The translations under genes were made by a program, and so were the position numbers. A model generated the notes under the pieces. The model worked only from the letters and a program-made list of their open reading frames with translations. It did no database searches and had not been told where the DNA came from. Positions 10,083 to 19,010 of a DNA stretch of 64,000 bases are shown here, in pieces (position 1 is the first letter of the stretch; the number at the start of each line of letters is the position of its first letter). The stretch lies in NCBI RefSeq assembly GCF_026241165.1, contig NZ_JAPFQN010000003.1, forward strand, positions 124,001-188,000. Direction: 5' to 3'. Source of the stretch: Mangrovivirga halotolerans (GTDB lineage Bacteria > Bacteroidota > Bacteroidia > Cytophagales > Cyclobacteriaceae).

Positions 10083-10128
10083 ATTTGTGAATAAACAAGA
10101 TAAAAAATTATCTTGTTTATTCACAAAT
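10083..10128. promoter_or_regulatory. perfect 21-bp hairpin before the CocE gene
   Basis: Two perfectly complementary 21-base arms (10083-10103 and 10108-10128) flank a 4-base loop. The element sits 9 bp upstream of the ATG at 10073 and 20 bp downstream of the preceding minus-strand gene. It has no T-run on the minus strand, so it does not look like an ordinary terminator; a 5'-UTR structure or a protein-binding palindrome fits better. Confidence 0.7.
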
Positions 10129-10147
10129 TACTAACACCCTCCTTTGG

Positions 10148-10810
10148 TTATTTGATTATCCTTATCTTCCAGGCTATATCTAAACTAATAGAATGCTGGT
10201 AAGAAGATTCAAATTGATCTAGGGAAATAAAAGTTGGCCTGTATACGAATCCTAAATGAAAAGCTCTTCCCAACTGGTAATAATAGGAACCTACCAGTCC
10301 GAGGGATTTGTTTGTAAGTCTTGGCATATAATCATCATATCCTTCCTCTTCTGGTTTTACATTATCCATAGAATAAACGACACCATATCCCAGCTTATGT
10401 CTTTTAATTTTATGATTGTGTGAAAGTGAGAAATAACTCGAGGATATTTGGTCGTAATTTACCGGAGCAAAAACTGGTATTGGTGCTGGTACAAAGTAGT
10501 TAACAATACCTCCTCCTGTTAAATTTATAAAGGAATTATCTTTATAATAATAATCAAAACCAACAGAGATTCCCATAAAACCTGTATCGTTGATTCTTTT
10601 ATCTGGATAGCTTACTGAAAAATTGTTGATGTATGGTATTGAGATATTCCAAAATACTTTTCCTGTATAATTATCAATACGATATTTCCTTTTTTCTTTT
10701 TTGGATAATGATTTGTAATCTGTTGTGTCTGTTTGTGAATAATTAATATTATGATTTCCATGTACGGACAATGAAATAAATAGCAGGCATAAAAAATATA
10801 CTGTCCTCAT
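10148..10810 (-). CDS. predicted outer-membrane beta-barrel protein
   Basis: The product has 220 residues with a signal peptide (about residues 1-19). After a charged linker (KSLSKKEKRKYRIDNYTGK) the sequence alternates aromatic and small residues in short strands (FMGISVGFDYYYK, SLGLVGSYYYQLGRAFHLGFVYRP), and the last segment HSISLDIAWKIRIIK resembles a terminal barrel strand. No specific family was recognised. It precedes the CocE gene by about 74 bp on the same strand, but the hairpin between them makes cotranscription uncertain. Confidence 0.6.
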   Translation of the reverse strand: MRTVYFLCLLFISLSVHGNHNINYSQTDTTDYKSLSKKEKRKYRIDNYTGKVFWNISIPYINNFSVSYPDKRINDTGFMGISVGFDYYYKDNSFINLTGGGIVNYFVPAPIPVFAPVNYDQISSSYFSLSHNHKIKRHKLGYGVVYSMDNVKPEEEGYDDYMPRLTNKSLGLVGSYYYQLGRAFHLGFVYRPTFISLDQFESSYQHSISLDIAWKIRIIK

Positions 10811-10903
10811 TTTTGTTTTGGTTTGGTGAGTAGTTATTTAGAATGATTAAAAATAAGAGTGTTTTTTAAAAAAAACAACAAGTTCATATACTAATACCTG
10901 TTT

Positions 10904-11437
10904 TTATTTTTCTGACTTTATATAGATGTTATCTATCAATAATTTAAAGTCTTCTTCTTTTTTATTTCCAATGAGGAATCCAATTTCCTGAATCTGATTT
11001 CCCTGGAAATCAGGAATGTTTAATTTATTACCTCTGTACCAGGGGATTAGTTGATTTAAAGGGATTTCAATTATTTCCCAATTTCCGCTTGTATCAAAGT
11101 AATGGATATAAGAATGGGAGTCGTTTTGAGATTTCTTAATTCGTAATTGATACCTTTTACCTTCTCCTTTGACTTTTATTACTATTGATGAATAGTTATT
11201 GATCTTATTTATGTCAAACCGATGTCTGACGGAACAAAAGCCACCATTATTTTCTAATGAAACATGGCCCTTGAATACTCCATGACCAGAGTTACTTAAA
11301 TAGAATTGACTATTCGAAACTCCACCCATTACATCGTCATTCACAATTTTCCATTCACTGATATCAGAATTTTTTTTGAAATCGAATATTTCAATTGTGG
11401 TAGTCATAAGGAATATATAAGCTAATACATAATACAT
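10904..11437 (-). CDS. CIA30 family protein
   Basis: The 177-residue product contains FKKNSDISEWKIVNDDVMGGVSNSQF, the hallmark opening of the CIA30 (complex I intermediate-associated protein 30) domain, followed by a jelly-roll pattern with FKGHVSLENNGGFCSVR and a C-terminal LLIDNIYI. Bacterial members are not necessarily linked to complex I; the domain is a carbohydrate-binding-like fold of unknown ligand. An internal ATG at 11407 would remove the first ten hydrophobic residues and is a plausible alternative start. Confidence 0.8.
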   Translation of the reverse strand: MYYVLAYIFLMTTTIEIFDFKKNSDISEWKIVNDDVMGGVSNSQFYLSNSGHGVFKGHVSLENNGGFCSVRHRFDINKINNYSSIVIKVKGEGKRYQLRIKKSQNDSHSYIHYFDTSGNWEIIEIPLNQLIPWYRGNKLNIPDFQGNQIQEIGFLIGNKKEEDFKLLIDNIYIKSEK

Positions 11438-11552
11438 GGGAAAATAGAAATGTTTTATTATTTATACCTCTAACCTAACAGCATGTTTTATTTCTTCATT
11501 TTTGATTAATTTAAGATAAGCAATCTTTAATTGCCTATCTGATAATTAATTT

Positions 11553-12758
11553 ATGGTAAAGCGAATCACTTTATTATCAATTATTCTTCTAATTTTTTCT
11601 TGCTGGCCGGAAAAGGAAGTGACCAGTAAAGCGAAATGGTATAAAGGTAATCTTCATACCCATTCATTTTGGAGTGATGGAAATGATTTTCCGGAGATGG
11701 TTCTGGGCTGGTACAAGGATAATGGGTATCATTTTGCTGTAATTTCTGATCACAATATTCTCCAGGAGGGAGAAAAGTGGAAAATTGTTTCAAACAATAA
11801 AACAAATACTATTGCCTACCTGAAATACCTTAGCAAATATGAAGATAATTGGGTAGAAGAAAGGGAGAATGAAAAAGGTGAAAAGTTTGTAAGGCTCAAA
11901 ACACTAGATGAAATAAAGCCTGTTCTGGAAGTGCCTGAAGATTTTATAATAATTCAATCTGAGGAGATCAGCGACAGCTACAACGATAAGCCTATACATT
12001 TAAATGTAACAAATATTCAGAGCCTAATCATGCCAGCCGGAGGAAAATCTGTTTCTAATGTGATTCAGAATAATATTGACCAGGCAATTAAGCAGCGGGA
12101 TGAGACCGGTATACCAATGATTATTCATTTAAATCACCCGAATTTCATGTGGGCCGTTACTCCCGAAGACATTAAAAAGTTAAAAGGGGAACGCTTTTTC
12201 GAAATTTATAATGGTCATCCACTAGTTAATAATTATGGTGATTCACTAAGGCCTGGGATGGAAGAAATCTGGGATATTGTTCAAACTTCTTATCTAAAAG
12301 AAGGAAAACCATTGCTTTATGGTTTATCTGTTGATGATGCTCATCACTATCATAAATTTTCAATTGATAAGATTAATCCGGGCAGAGGATGGGTAATGGT
12401 AAAATCTGACACACTTTCTCCGGGTGCAATAATAAACTCTCTGGAAAAGGGTGATTTTTATTCTTCCACAGGAGTAATATTAGAAGATATAATTTTTGAG
12501 AATAATACTCTTCAGGTAATCGTCAGAAAAGATCCTAACGTCAATTATAAAATACAGTTTTTTGGAAATAAAGTGTCAAACGGAGAGGGAGGGACAGAAT
12601 TATTATTAGAAGTGGAAGGAACCACAGCTTCTTATACTTTGACAAAAGAAGACCTCTTTGTAAGAGCGAAAATAATATCTGATAAGTTAAAAGAAAATGC
12701 TCAGTTTGTTGGTGAATTTGAAGTTGCATGGGTTCAGCCAGTATTGCCAAGAAAGTAA
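11553..12758 (+). CDS. PHP-domain lipoprotein (metal-dependent phosphoesterase-like)
   Basis: The 401-residue product has a lipoprotein signal with Cys17 (LIFSC). The PHP motifs are clear: HTH (His35, His37) in KGNLHTHSFWSDG, VISDHN, a conserved Glu in IIQSEEIS, IIHLNHPNF and GLSVDDAHHYH. The metal cluster therefore appears complete and the domain should be catalytic, probably as a phosphoesterase on an external substrate. A C-terminal beta region (about residues 325-395) is typical of exported members. It is monocistronic and convergent with the GH43 gene after 33 bp. Confidence 0.8.
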   Translation: MVKRITLLSIILLIFSCWPEKEVTSKAKWYKGNLHTHSFWSDGNDFPEMVLGWYKDNGYHFAVISDHNILQEGEKWKIVSNNKTNTIAYLKYLSKYEDNWVEERENEKGEKFVRLKTLDEIKPVLEVPEDFIIIQSEEISDSYNDKPIHLNVTNIQSLIMPAGGKSVSNVIQNNIDQAIKQRDETGIPMIIHLNHPNFMWAVTPEDIKKLKGERFFEIYNGHPLVNNYGDSLRPGMEEIWDIVQTSYLKEGKPLLYGLSVDDAHHYHKFSIDKINPGRGWVMVKSDTLSPGAIINSLEKGDFYSSTGVILEDIIFENNTLQVIVRKDPNVNYKIQFFGNKVSNGEGGTELLLEVEGTTASYTLTKEDLFVRAKIISDKLKENAQFVGEFEVAWVQPVLPRK

Positions 12759-12791
12759 ATAGCCTAAATTTCTATTGTAGTAAATATTAAA

Positions 12792-14591
12792 CTATTTGGT
12801 AGACTGAACATCGCTTCTTTCAGAAATACCATTTTCATTAAAAGCTTCAACTTGATAGTAATATTCCTGATCTGTATTTAAAGCTCTTAGTTCGTAATTA
12901 TTTTTATCGTACATCAAAGCCGAAAGGTTTAGCTTATCAGGTTCAATTCCCCAATAAATAACATATCCCATTGCTCCTTTTACCGGATCCCAGGTCAGAT
13001 CCGCATTTCTTCTGTCCTCCTGCCTTACCACATTAAAATTTTTCGGGATTTTCGGAGCTTTCTTTTTTCCTTTCCCAAAGACTCTTAACTCTGAAATTGA
13101 CAAATATTCATTCGTACAATAGACGTGGTCATATCGGATATATCGTGCCTCAACTGGTTCTTCAAATTCAACATATGCGTGAGGAATATCTTTTTGGTTA
13201 TCTGAATAATCTGCTACAGTGGTCCAGTTTTTTCCATCCAGGGAAGTTTTAATCACAAATTGGTGTTTTAAAGTATCGGGCCGACCAAAAATCTTACTAT
13301 TGAAGTCCTGAAAATTGATTTGAACAGCCATAATATTCATATTTTCCTCAAGATCTATATCAACATAAATAGAATCATTATTAGATTCAGAAACCCAGTA
13401 AGAGCGAATTTCCTCATCATTAATTCTTTTAATACTAAAGTCAGTTATTTGTTCAAGCATATAACCAGAACTACTTTCATCAACCACATGTATGTCTTTT
13501 TTCACTAATGGAGAATTTGTCGTTACTGGTTTGTTGTAGGATAAAAGCATCCATCCGGTAAATCTTTTCTTATGTTCTGTGACTTTTTCATCAGGAAGGT
13601 AATGAGGGTAATCTCCATAGGCTGTATTTACATACATATTCCCATTATCTTCAAAACCTGCAGGATACATGCCGATGCGACGTTCAAATTTATAATTTAC
13701 TGATATTGCCATGGTAGCAAAATGCCAATAGTTACCATTGTTATCCCTGACCGTACTTCCATGTCCTGAGCCTTTTAAAAATCCACCGGGTTTATAAGAA
13801 ATAGGGTTGTATGGAGCGTATTCAAAAGGCCCTAAAGGATCTTTACTGGTATATACTCCATCTGCATATACATTCCACTGGGTTCCCGGCGCTCCATATT
13901 CCAGGTAATAGGTGTCGCCGTGTTTGACCATCCAGGGGCCTTCGATATATGGATCTAAATCAGATTTATGATCCTGCCCGAATCTTTCCCAGCCATGTTT
14001 ATCTGGTTCAAGATTAAACAAATCTTTTTCTTCACCCATGGGGACAAAGTAATTATCGGGATCAAGTTCGACTACACGGATAGGCCATTTATTAGAGGAT
14101 TCTTCGTACAAAAACACCCTGCCATCATCATCTACAAAAAGACAGGGATCTTGTATGCCCCCGGGAGGATTAAGAACGGCATAATTTGTTTGCCAGTCTC
14201 CTATCTCAGGATTAGCAGTTTCAATTACCGGGCCACGGCCTGATGGATCACCATAAACGATTATTTTATCTTTATATACTGCTGCCGCCGGAGCATTTGA
14301 GCCTTTAAAATACCAGGCCACTGGTTTGATGAATTTCCAGGTGCTCATATCCTCTGAGACCCAATAGCCATGAGAGCGAGTTACAAATAAATAATATTTC
14401 CCATTGAAGTTTACAACTGCAGGATCCGCTCCCGAACGATAAGATACATCAGTTCTGGCTCGATAGTGTGACATGTATGAGTAATCTATGTCGATTGGAT
14501 TACAATAAGTGGTTTTTTCCTTTTTCTGAGCGAATATCGTTAAGTTGAAAAGGATTAAAACTGGCAGAATAATTTGGCAGATGGTTTTCAT
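12792..14591 (-). CDS. secreted GH43-type glycoside hydrolase with F5/8C and FN3 modules
   Basis: The 599-residue product has a signal peptide (residues 1-21). The five-bladed propeller of clan GH-F is indicated by SGADPAVVNFNGKYYLF with the likely general base Asp56, GGIQDPCLFVDDDG with the second Asp, and DPYIEGPWMVKHGDTYYL with the acid Glu. About residues 385-510 form an F5/8 type C (discoidin-like) module (IMAVQINFQDF, EEPVEARYIRYDHVYC), and residues 517-599 a fibronectin type III domain. GH43 enzymes release arabinose, xylose or galactose from plant or algal polysaccharides; substrate is not predictable. No SusC/SusD neighbour is present, so it is not in a classical utilisation locus here. 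Confidence 0.85.
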   Translation of the reverse strand: MKTICQIILPVLILFNLTIFAQKKEKTTYCNPIDIDYSYMSHYRARTDVSYRSGADPAVVNFNGKYYLFVTRSHGYWVSEDMSTWKFIKPVAWYFKGSNAPAAAVYKDKIIVYGDPSGRGPVIETANPEIGDWQTNYAVLNPPGGIQDPCLFVDDDGRVFLYEESSNKWPIRVVELDPDNYFVPMGEEKDLFNLEPDKHGWERFGQDHKSDLDPYIEGPWMVKHGDTYYLEYGAPGTQWNVYADGVYTSKDPLGPFEYAPYNPISYKPGGFLKGSGHGSTVRDNNGNYWHFATMAISVNYKFERRIGMYPAGFEDNGNMYVNTAYGDYPHYLPDEKVTEHKKRFTGWMLLSYNKPVTTNSPLVKKDIHVVDESSSGYMLEQITDFSIKRINDEEIRSYWVSESNNDSIYVDIDLEENMNIMAVQINFQDFNSKIFGRPDTLKHQFVIKTSLDGKNWTTVADYSDNQKDIPHAYVEFEEPVEARYIRYDHVYCTNEYLSISELRVFGKGKKKAPKIPKNFNVVRQEDRRNADLTWDPVKGAMGYVIYWGIEPDKLNLSALMYDKNNYELRALNTDQEYYYQVEAFNENGISERSDVQSTK

Positions 14592-14771
14592 GGGGACTAA
14601 ATTTTTCTGTTATATAAAATACAAAATTTATGTATCTGACAGAAAGTTTAATTCATGTTTTTAGGGGGGATATGTGGAATTCATGAGTAGGGATAGCGAA
14701 TAATCACATTGAGGCTTATTGATTTGTCATTACGGAAAAAGGATATTTTTATAATTCTAAAACTAACTTTC

Positions 14772-15218
14772 TTAATCCCAAATGTACTTCCATTGACCAT
14801 CAGGCATTTTTTTCCAAACAGTATGAAAATATCCTTCTAAGACAACTTCCTTGCCTGCACTATCCGCAGATATCCATTTATATTTTCCCCAGGTCGATGC
14901 TAATGTCCCATCATTAGAAATTTCAATTACTTCTGGTTTCCAATAAGCCTTTGCCAAATTATACTTCTCTGAAGAATAGTACTTTTTAATACCTTCTTTT
15001 CCTTTGATTAAATTGTTTGCACCTCGTAATATTACTGCATTTGGAGCTGCGTAATTATAAAATGCTTCAGCTACACCATTTTCCAGCAGATCTTCATTAA
15101 AGCTTTTTTCAACTTGAGTGATTTCATACTTAACATCTGATTCTGTTGGCTGGTTATTTTTTTGGTAATTACAGCCTGAGATTAACAACAAGCCTATTAA
15201 TAAATTAATTGTTTTCAT
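14772..15218 (-). CDS. DUF4440/SnoaL-like lipoprotein
   Basis: The 148-residue product has a lipobox ISGC at residue 16. The helix ITQVEKSFNEDLLENGVAEAFYNYAAPNAVILRG, followed by GKEGIKKYYSS and a C-terminal sheet ending GQWKYIWD, is the NTF2-like fold of the DUF4440 group. No catalytic residues can be assigned. It lies 11 bp after the cyclase gene and both products are lipoproteins, so they are likely an operon acting in the same compartment. Confidence 0.75.
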   Translation of the reverse strand: MKTINLLIGLLLISGCNYQKNNQPTESDVKYEITQVEKSFNEDLLENGVAEAFYNYAAPNAVILRGANNLIKGKEGIKKYYSSEKYNLAKAYWKPEVIEISNDGTLASTWGKYKWISADSAGKEVVLEGYFHTVWKKMPDGQWKYIWD

Positions 15219-15229
15219 TTTGAAATAAA

Positions 15230-16060
15230 TTAAAGAATGGCAATAATTCTCAATGGGCCTCCGCTACCACCTTTGATCTTTATTGGCAATGCTATAATAG
15301 TAAATCCGGTATCTGGCAGCTGATTCATGTTCGCCACATTTTCAAAAGCAGGGATGTTTTCTGTGAGGAGGATTACATGACTTTTGAAATCTGATGATTG
15401 ACCATAATCAATACTTGGAGTATCAATGCCAACAGCTTTTACCTTTCTTTCTTTGGTCAACCATTCGGCGGCTTCCGGAGAAAGACCAGGGAAGTGTAGG
15501 TCTTTGATTGCTTCAGTACCTCTGGCAGATGTGCCAAGGTATTTCTCTTTGTCAGGATAATTTGATGAATGACCGGTATATAAAAGAATAATGCTATTAT
15601 CTGGTATTCTTCCAGTCTGTTGTTCCCATTGTTTCAAATCATTTATAGTTACCAGATAATCAGTGTTTTTGGATGCATTTTTAGATACATCAATCTTAAT
15701 ACCGGTTCCAATGATTTGTTTTAGAGGAATTTCGTCTACACTTTGTTTTCCTTTGGCAAAGTGTATCGGCGCATCAATATGAGTTCCACCATGCTCAGCC
15801 ATGCAAAAGTTGTTGGCTGAATAAAAAAAACCATTGTCAGTCTCTCCATAGGCTACTTCCTCTAATTCGAACTCCTTGGCGGTAACCCAGAATATCGTCT
15901 CCTCAGAATAATCATAGGTAAGATCTACAATCTTAGAATTAATAATCTGACTGGAAAGATTATCGGATTCCTGATCGACAGAAGTGGTTGTATTATCAGA
16001 TGCTGATTCTTTGCATGAGAACAGCAGACCAATTAATGTAAAGATAATTAAGGTTTTCAT
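15230..16060 (-). CDS. cyclase-family (KynB-like) metal hydrolase, lipoprotein
   Basis: The 276-residue product has a lipobox with Cys16 (LLFSC). The motif EHGGTHIDAPIHF is the HxGTHxDxPxH metal site of the cyclase/arylformamidase family (PF04199), and PGLSPEAAEWL and VGIDTPSIDYG are further family segments. Characterised members hydrolyse N-formylkynurenine or isatin; the exported location here makes kynurenine metabolism unlikely, so the substrate is open. It is the first gene of a pair with the DUF4440 lipoprotein. Confidence 0.85.
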   Translation of the reverse strand: MKTLIIFTLIGLLFSCKESASDNTTTSVDQESDNLSSQIINSKIVDLTYDYSEETIFWVTAKEFELEEVAYGETDNGFFYSANNFCMAEHGGTHIDAPIHFAKGKQSVDEIPLKQIIGTGIKIDVSKNASKNTDYLVTINDLKQWEQQTGRIPDNSIILLYTGHSSNYPDKEKYLGTSARGTEAIKDLHFPGLSPEAAEWLTKERKVKAVGIDTPSIDYGQSSDFKSHVILLTENIPAFENVANMNQLPDTGFTIIALPIKIKGGSGGPLRIIAIL

Positions 16061-16170
16061 GGGTATTGATCGATGATACCCTATTAAGATAATCCATTTA
16101 TTTCTTTAACTCATTAATTTATAAGGGTTTATTATTGTCTGAGCCTTCAAAAGTATAAATAGAAATCACA

Positions 16171-16827
16171 CTAATTAATAGCTATTCCTCCATGTTTAAT
16201 TATTTCATCAATCAGGTGTGGGTAATGTTTGGCTAGTTCTGATATCATTAATTGATAGGGTATGTCCTGAAAAGTTCCATAATCGTGAAGGTATTCCATA
16301 AATCTACCTCCTTTATTGCTGTACTCCTGAAAAACTGCATCATGTTCACCATCGAATTCCAGGGGTTCTACATCAAGTTTTTGGCATAATTCCTTATTAA
16401 ATACCGGGGTTACCTTAATCCATCTATTGTTAAAATAGATTTCCGAATATCCATGGAAAACAAGTTTATTGGTCTTAAGAATTTTTTCAAGTTTTTCGGT
16501 GCCAATATGGTTGGTTACAATAGCAAATCCCATTCTTGCCGGTACATCCATTGCACGGACTGCAGCAGTGAAAAGATTACTCTTTTCTATGCAATAACCA
16601 TAATTTCTTGAGGTTATGTGGCTAGCTTTAATAGCTTCTTCAGAAAAGTCAAGCCTATAGGGGTCATATCTAAAGCCATCTCTGACGGCATAATATAAAG
16701 CAATCAACTTTTCTTTAGTGTCGGAAATGCCTGCTGTATGCGTTTCCATGAACCTAACCACTTCAGGATGGTCAGAATCGATGTATTTTGATGGTTTAGT
16801 ATACTGGCTTAATTCAGAAGTCTCCAT
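16171..16827 (-). CDS. transglutaminase-like domain protein, controlled by divergent TetR
   Basis: The product has 218 residues and no signal peptide. The core motifs are NYGYCIEKSNLFTAAVRAMDVPARMGFA with the catalytic Cys and VFHGYSEIYFNNRWIKVTP with the His; the third position, normally Asp, is Thr in WIKVTP. The enzyme may be a cytosolic peptidase-like member. The gene diverges from a TetR regulator; a TAGATTTG -7 box and a palindromic operator lie directly in its promoter, so repression by that TetR protein is the natural reading. Confidence 0.78.
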   Translation of the reverse strand: METSELSQYTKPSKYIDSDHPEVVRFMETHTAGISDTKEKLIALYYAVRDGFRYDPYRLDFSEEAIKASHITSRNYGYCIEKSNLFTAAVRAMDVPARMGFAIVTNHIGTEKLEKILKTNKLVFHGYSEIYFNNRWIKVTPVFNKELCQKLDVEPLEFDGEHDAVFQEYSNKGGRFMEYLHDYGTFQDIPYQLMISELAKHYPHLIDEIIKHGGIAIN

Positions 16828-16856
16828 ACTAATTTTTTTGTCTAAAAAGGGTAGAT

Positions 16857-16874
16857 TTAGGCATTAGTGCCTAA
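16857..16874. promoter_or_regulatory. operator 1 for the TetR-family regulator
   Basis: TTAGGCA and TGCCTAA arms are separated by 4 bp. The site abuts the -7 box of the minus-strand transglutaminase-like gene, so a bound repressor would cover its transcription start. A near-copy lies at 16901-16918, with centres 44 bp apart, close to four helical turns. Confidence 0.7.
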
Positions 16875-16882
16875 CAAATCTA
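16875..16882 (-). promoter_or_regulatory. candidate -7 box TAGATTTG
   Basis: On the minus strand the sequence TAGATTTG matches the Bacteroidota -7 consensus TAnnTTTG. It is 47 bp upstream of the ATG at 16827 and directly adjacent to operator 1. No convincing -33 TTG element is seen. Confidence 0.5.
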
Positions 16883-16900
16883 TGCATAAAAATTATTTTT

Positions 16901-16918
16901 TTAGGTATAAATGCCTAA
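16901..16918. promoter_or_regulatory. operator 2 for the TetR-family regulator
   Basis: TTAGGTA and TGCCTAA arms flank a 4-bp spacer, matching operator 1 at 13 of 14 arm positions. It lies 13 bp before the chosen ATG of the tetR gene and overlaps the alternative ATG at 16911, which argues against that start and suggests autoregulation. Confidence 0.65.
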
Positions 16919-16931
16919 TTTTATTTTTCAC

Positions 16932-17561
16932 ATGAATAAAACAAAGGAAAAGATTTTATTAAAGGCACTTAAACTATTTAATGAGAATGGTATTAGTGCA
17001 GTTTCAAGTAAAACGATAGCTGAATCTATTGGGATCAGTTATGGTAATTTATGTTATCATTTCCCGCGAAAGGACGATATTGTTTTAGCCTTGTATTTAA
17101 GAATGCAAAAGGAGGTTGATGCAGAATTTAAGTTAATGCAAGAAGAAGTGTTGAACTTTGATTTTGTCCTGGACAGACTTAAAGTATTGTTTGCAGTTCT
17201 TTATAAATACAAATTCATTTATTTAGGTATCACTAAGGTGATAAGACACTATGATCATATTAAACATCATGCCATTGAACAAAATGATGAAAGAAAAAGG
17301 ATTTTAGAGGGGTTATCGGAATTTTTAATAGACAATGGCTATATGCTCCATTTTCATAATGATAAACAAAAAGCATTATTTATTCACTCTCTTCTGCTGG
17401 TTAGTAACTCCTGGATCGCGGATTCAGAAGTATTTTATTCAGGTAGAGAGGATGATAAAGTTGAATATTATATGCAATTATTTTTCAGTATGATCAGGCC
17501 TTATCTTACAAAAAAGGGGAGAGAAGGGTTTAGAAAAGTCTATGTTGAAATTGAAAATTAA
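16932..17561 (+). CDS. TetR/AcrR family transcriptional regulator
   Basis: The N-terminal KEKILLKALKLFNENGISAVSSKTIAESIGISYGNLCYHFPRKDDIV is a complete TetR helix-turn-helix domain. The remaining residues are helical and would form the ligand pocket; the inducer is unknown. I start at the ATG at 16932 rather than 16911 because operator 2 covers the earlier codon. The stop codon overlaps the stop of the convergent DUF711 gene within a shared TTAA. Confidence 0.88.
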   Translation: MNKTKEKILLKALKLFNENGISAVSSKTIAESIGISYGNLCYHFPRKDDIVLALYLRMQKEVDAEFKLMQEEVLNFDFVLDRLKVLFAVLYKYKFIYLGITKVIRHYDHIKHHAIEQNDERKRILEGLSEFLIDNGYMLHFHNDKQKALFIHSLLLVSNSWIADSEVFYSGREDDKVEYYMQLFFSMIRPYLTKKGREGFRKVYVEIEN

Positions 17562-18787
17562 TCAAGGTTCATGATTGTACACCCTGTGAGATAGGGGTTG
17601 TCAGAATAAAAGTAGTATCCTTTATCTTTACCTGGAACAATAAAAAGTCGAGCAGAGAGAGCTTTATCTTCGTATTTTAATGAAAGTGCTGCAATATCAT
17701 GAAGAAGGCCTGAAATTTGTTCCATAGAAATATTTCCGGGTAACGGCACAACATCTAAACCAGTACCTGAAACAGCAGAATATAATAATAATTCATGCAC
17801 ATCATATCTGCCCTCCATTGCTCGTTTTGCTAATGTTTTATCTTCTAAAACCGGAAGCATGAGGCCTGAGTACCCACATCTTTTTACGTTCACAGTTTTT
17901 AAAACATCGGTAATCATTGAGCAGGCTCTTAAAGTAGAGGGTTCGCCAAAAGGTGCTCCGCTCAATTCTTCAATAGCCTCGCCAATACTTGCATCAAGCC
18001 CTGGTGCTGGTGAAGTATCTATTCCATAGTAATTATAGCCATCGAATGTTTCATCTATATCAATGGCAATATTTTCAATAGGTTTGAAAAGACTGTCGAG
18101 ATCATTTTTTAATATTTCCTTTGATTTTTCGTCAAACCATCCTTTACTCAAAGATCTTTTCAGGGCGTTTGGAGATTCCAAGCCTATACTAAAATTATTT
18201 TCACCTTCATGATAAGCTGCCGGGAAAAAAGGTGTGCCCGGAGGGACATTTGCAGAGGCAGTAAATCTAAAGTTTCCAATTCCTCTCTCCGAATTTTGAG
18301 CAATTGCCATAATTGTTTCGGAAGCCGCTTGAATAGACTTTGGCATTACGCCAGACTCTTTTGATGAAATGGGAATACTAAAATTAATACGTTCTGTATT
18401 ATTAATAATTTTTATAGCTAGTAAAGAAGCTTCCTGGCTGTATGTGTCAGGAGGAAGGATTTGGCCAATCGAAATTTCAACATTATATTTTTTTGCCAGG
18501 TCGTCAATTTTTTTCAGAAAAATAATATTGGCAGTAATTGTGGACTCAGCATATAAATGAAAATTTTGGGTAGCTATACGAATAGTTTGAACCTCATAAC
18601 CTGCTAAAGTATATTTTTCCCGTGCGTTGTTAAGAAATTCTACTGCCTTGTCAATTGATTCGGTATCATTGATATCTTCCAGATTTATGCCTGCTGTGAT
18701 TGTTCTGATTTTGATGCCTGATTCAGGATATTGTGCATGAATCAATAATGGAAAGAAAATTAATATTAATTGAGTGATGATTTTCAT
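17558..18787 (-). CDS. exported DUF711 (UPF0210-like) protein
   Basis: The 409-residue product has a signal peptide (residues 1-18). The body has DUF711 features: IRTITAGINLEDI near the start, DTSPAPGLDASIGEAIEELSGAPFG, and SAVSGTGLDVVPLPGNIS. Most UPF0210 proteins are cytosolic and their function is unknown, so a secreted version is notable. It is monocistronic and convergent with the TetR gene. Confidence 0.75.
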   Translation of the reverse strand: MKIITQLILIFFPLLIHAQYPESGIKIRTITAGINLEDINDTESIDKAVEFLNNAREKYTLAGYEVQTIRIATQNFHLYAESTITANIIFLKKIDDLAKKYNVEISIGQILPPDTYSQEASLLAIKIINNTERINFSIPISSKESGVMPKSIQAASETIMAIAQNSERGIGNFRFTASANVPPGTPFFPAAYHEGENNFSIGLESPNALKRSLSKGWFDEKSKEILKNDLDSLFKPIENIAIDIDETFDGYNYYGIDTSPAPGLDASIGEAIEELSGAPFGEPSTLRACSMITDVLKTVNVKRCGYSGLMLPVLEDKTLAKRAMEGRYDVHELLLYSAVSGTGLDVVPLPGNISMEQISGLLHDIAALSLKYEDKALSARLFIVPGKDKGYYFYSDNPYLTGCTIMNLD

Positions 18788-19010
18788 TTTTCAACCGATT
18801 AAATGCGATGTACGATTTACCTCCGAACAGGTAAACATAAATTAGCTCTTCAAGTCAATATTACTAAATTATTTATAGGATTTTTATAAATATTCTTATT
18901 TTAAATAACCAATTGCCATATTTTCCGTCTTTTTAAATCACGAAGATTGTTGTAAGGTTTGTGGGCGTAAAGTTTACAAAATAATTTTAAGATACGTATA
19001 TTAGGTAACT

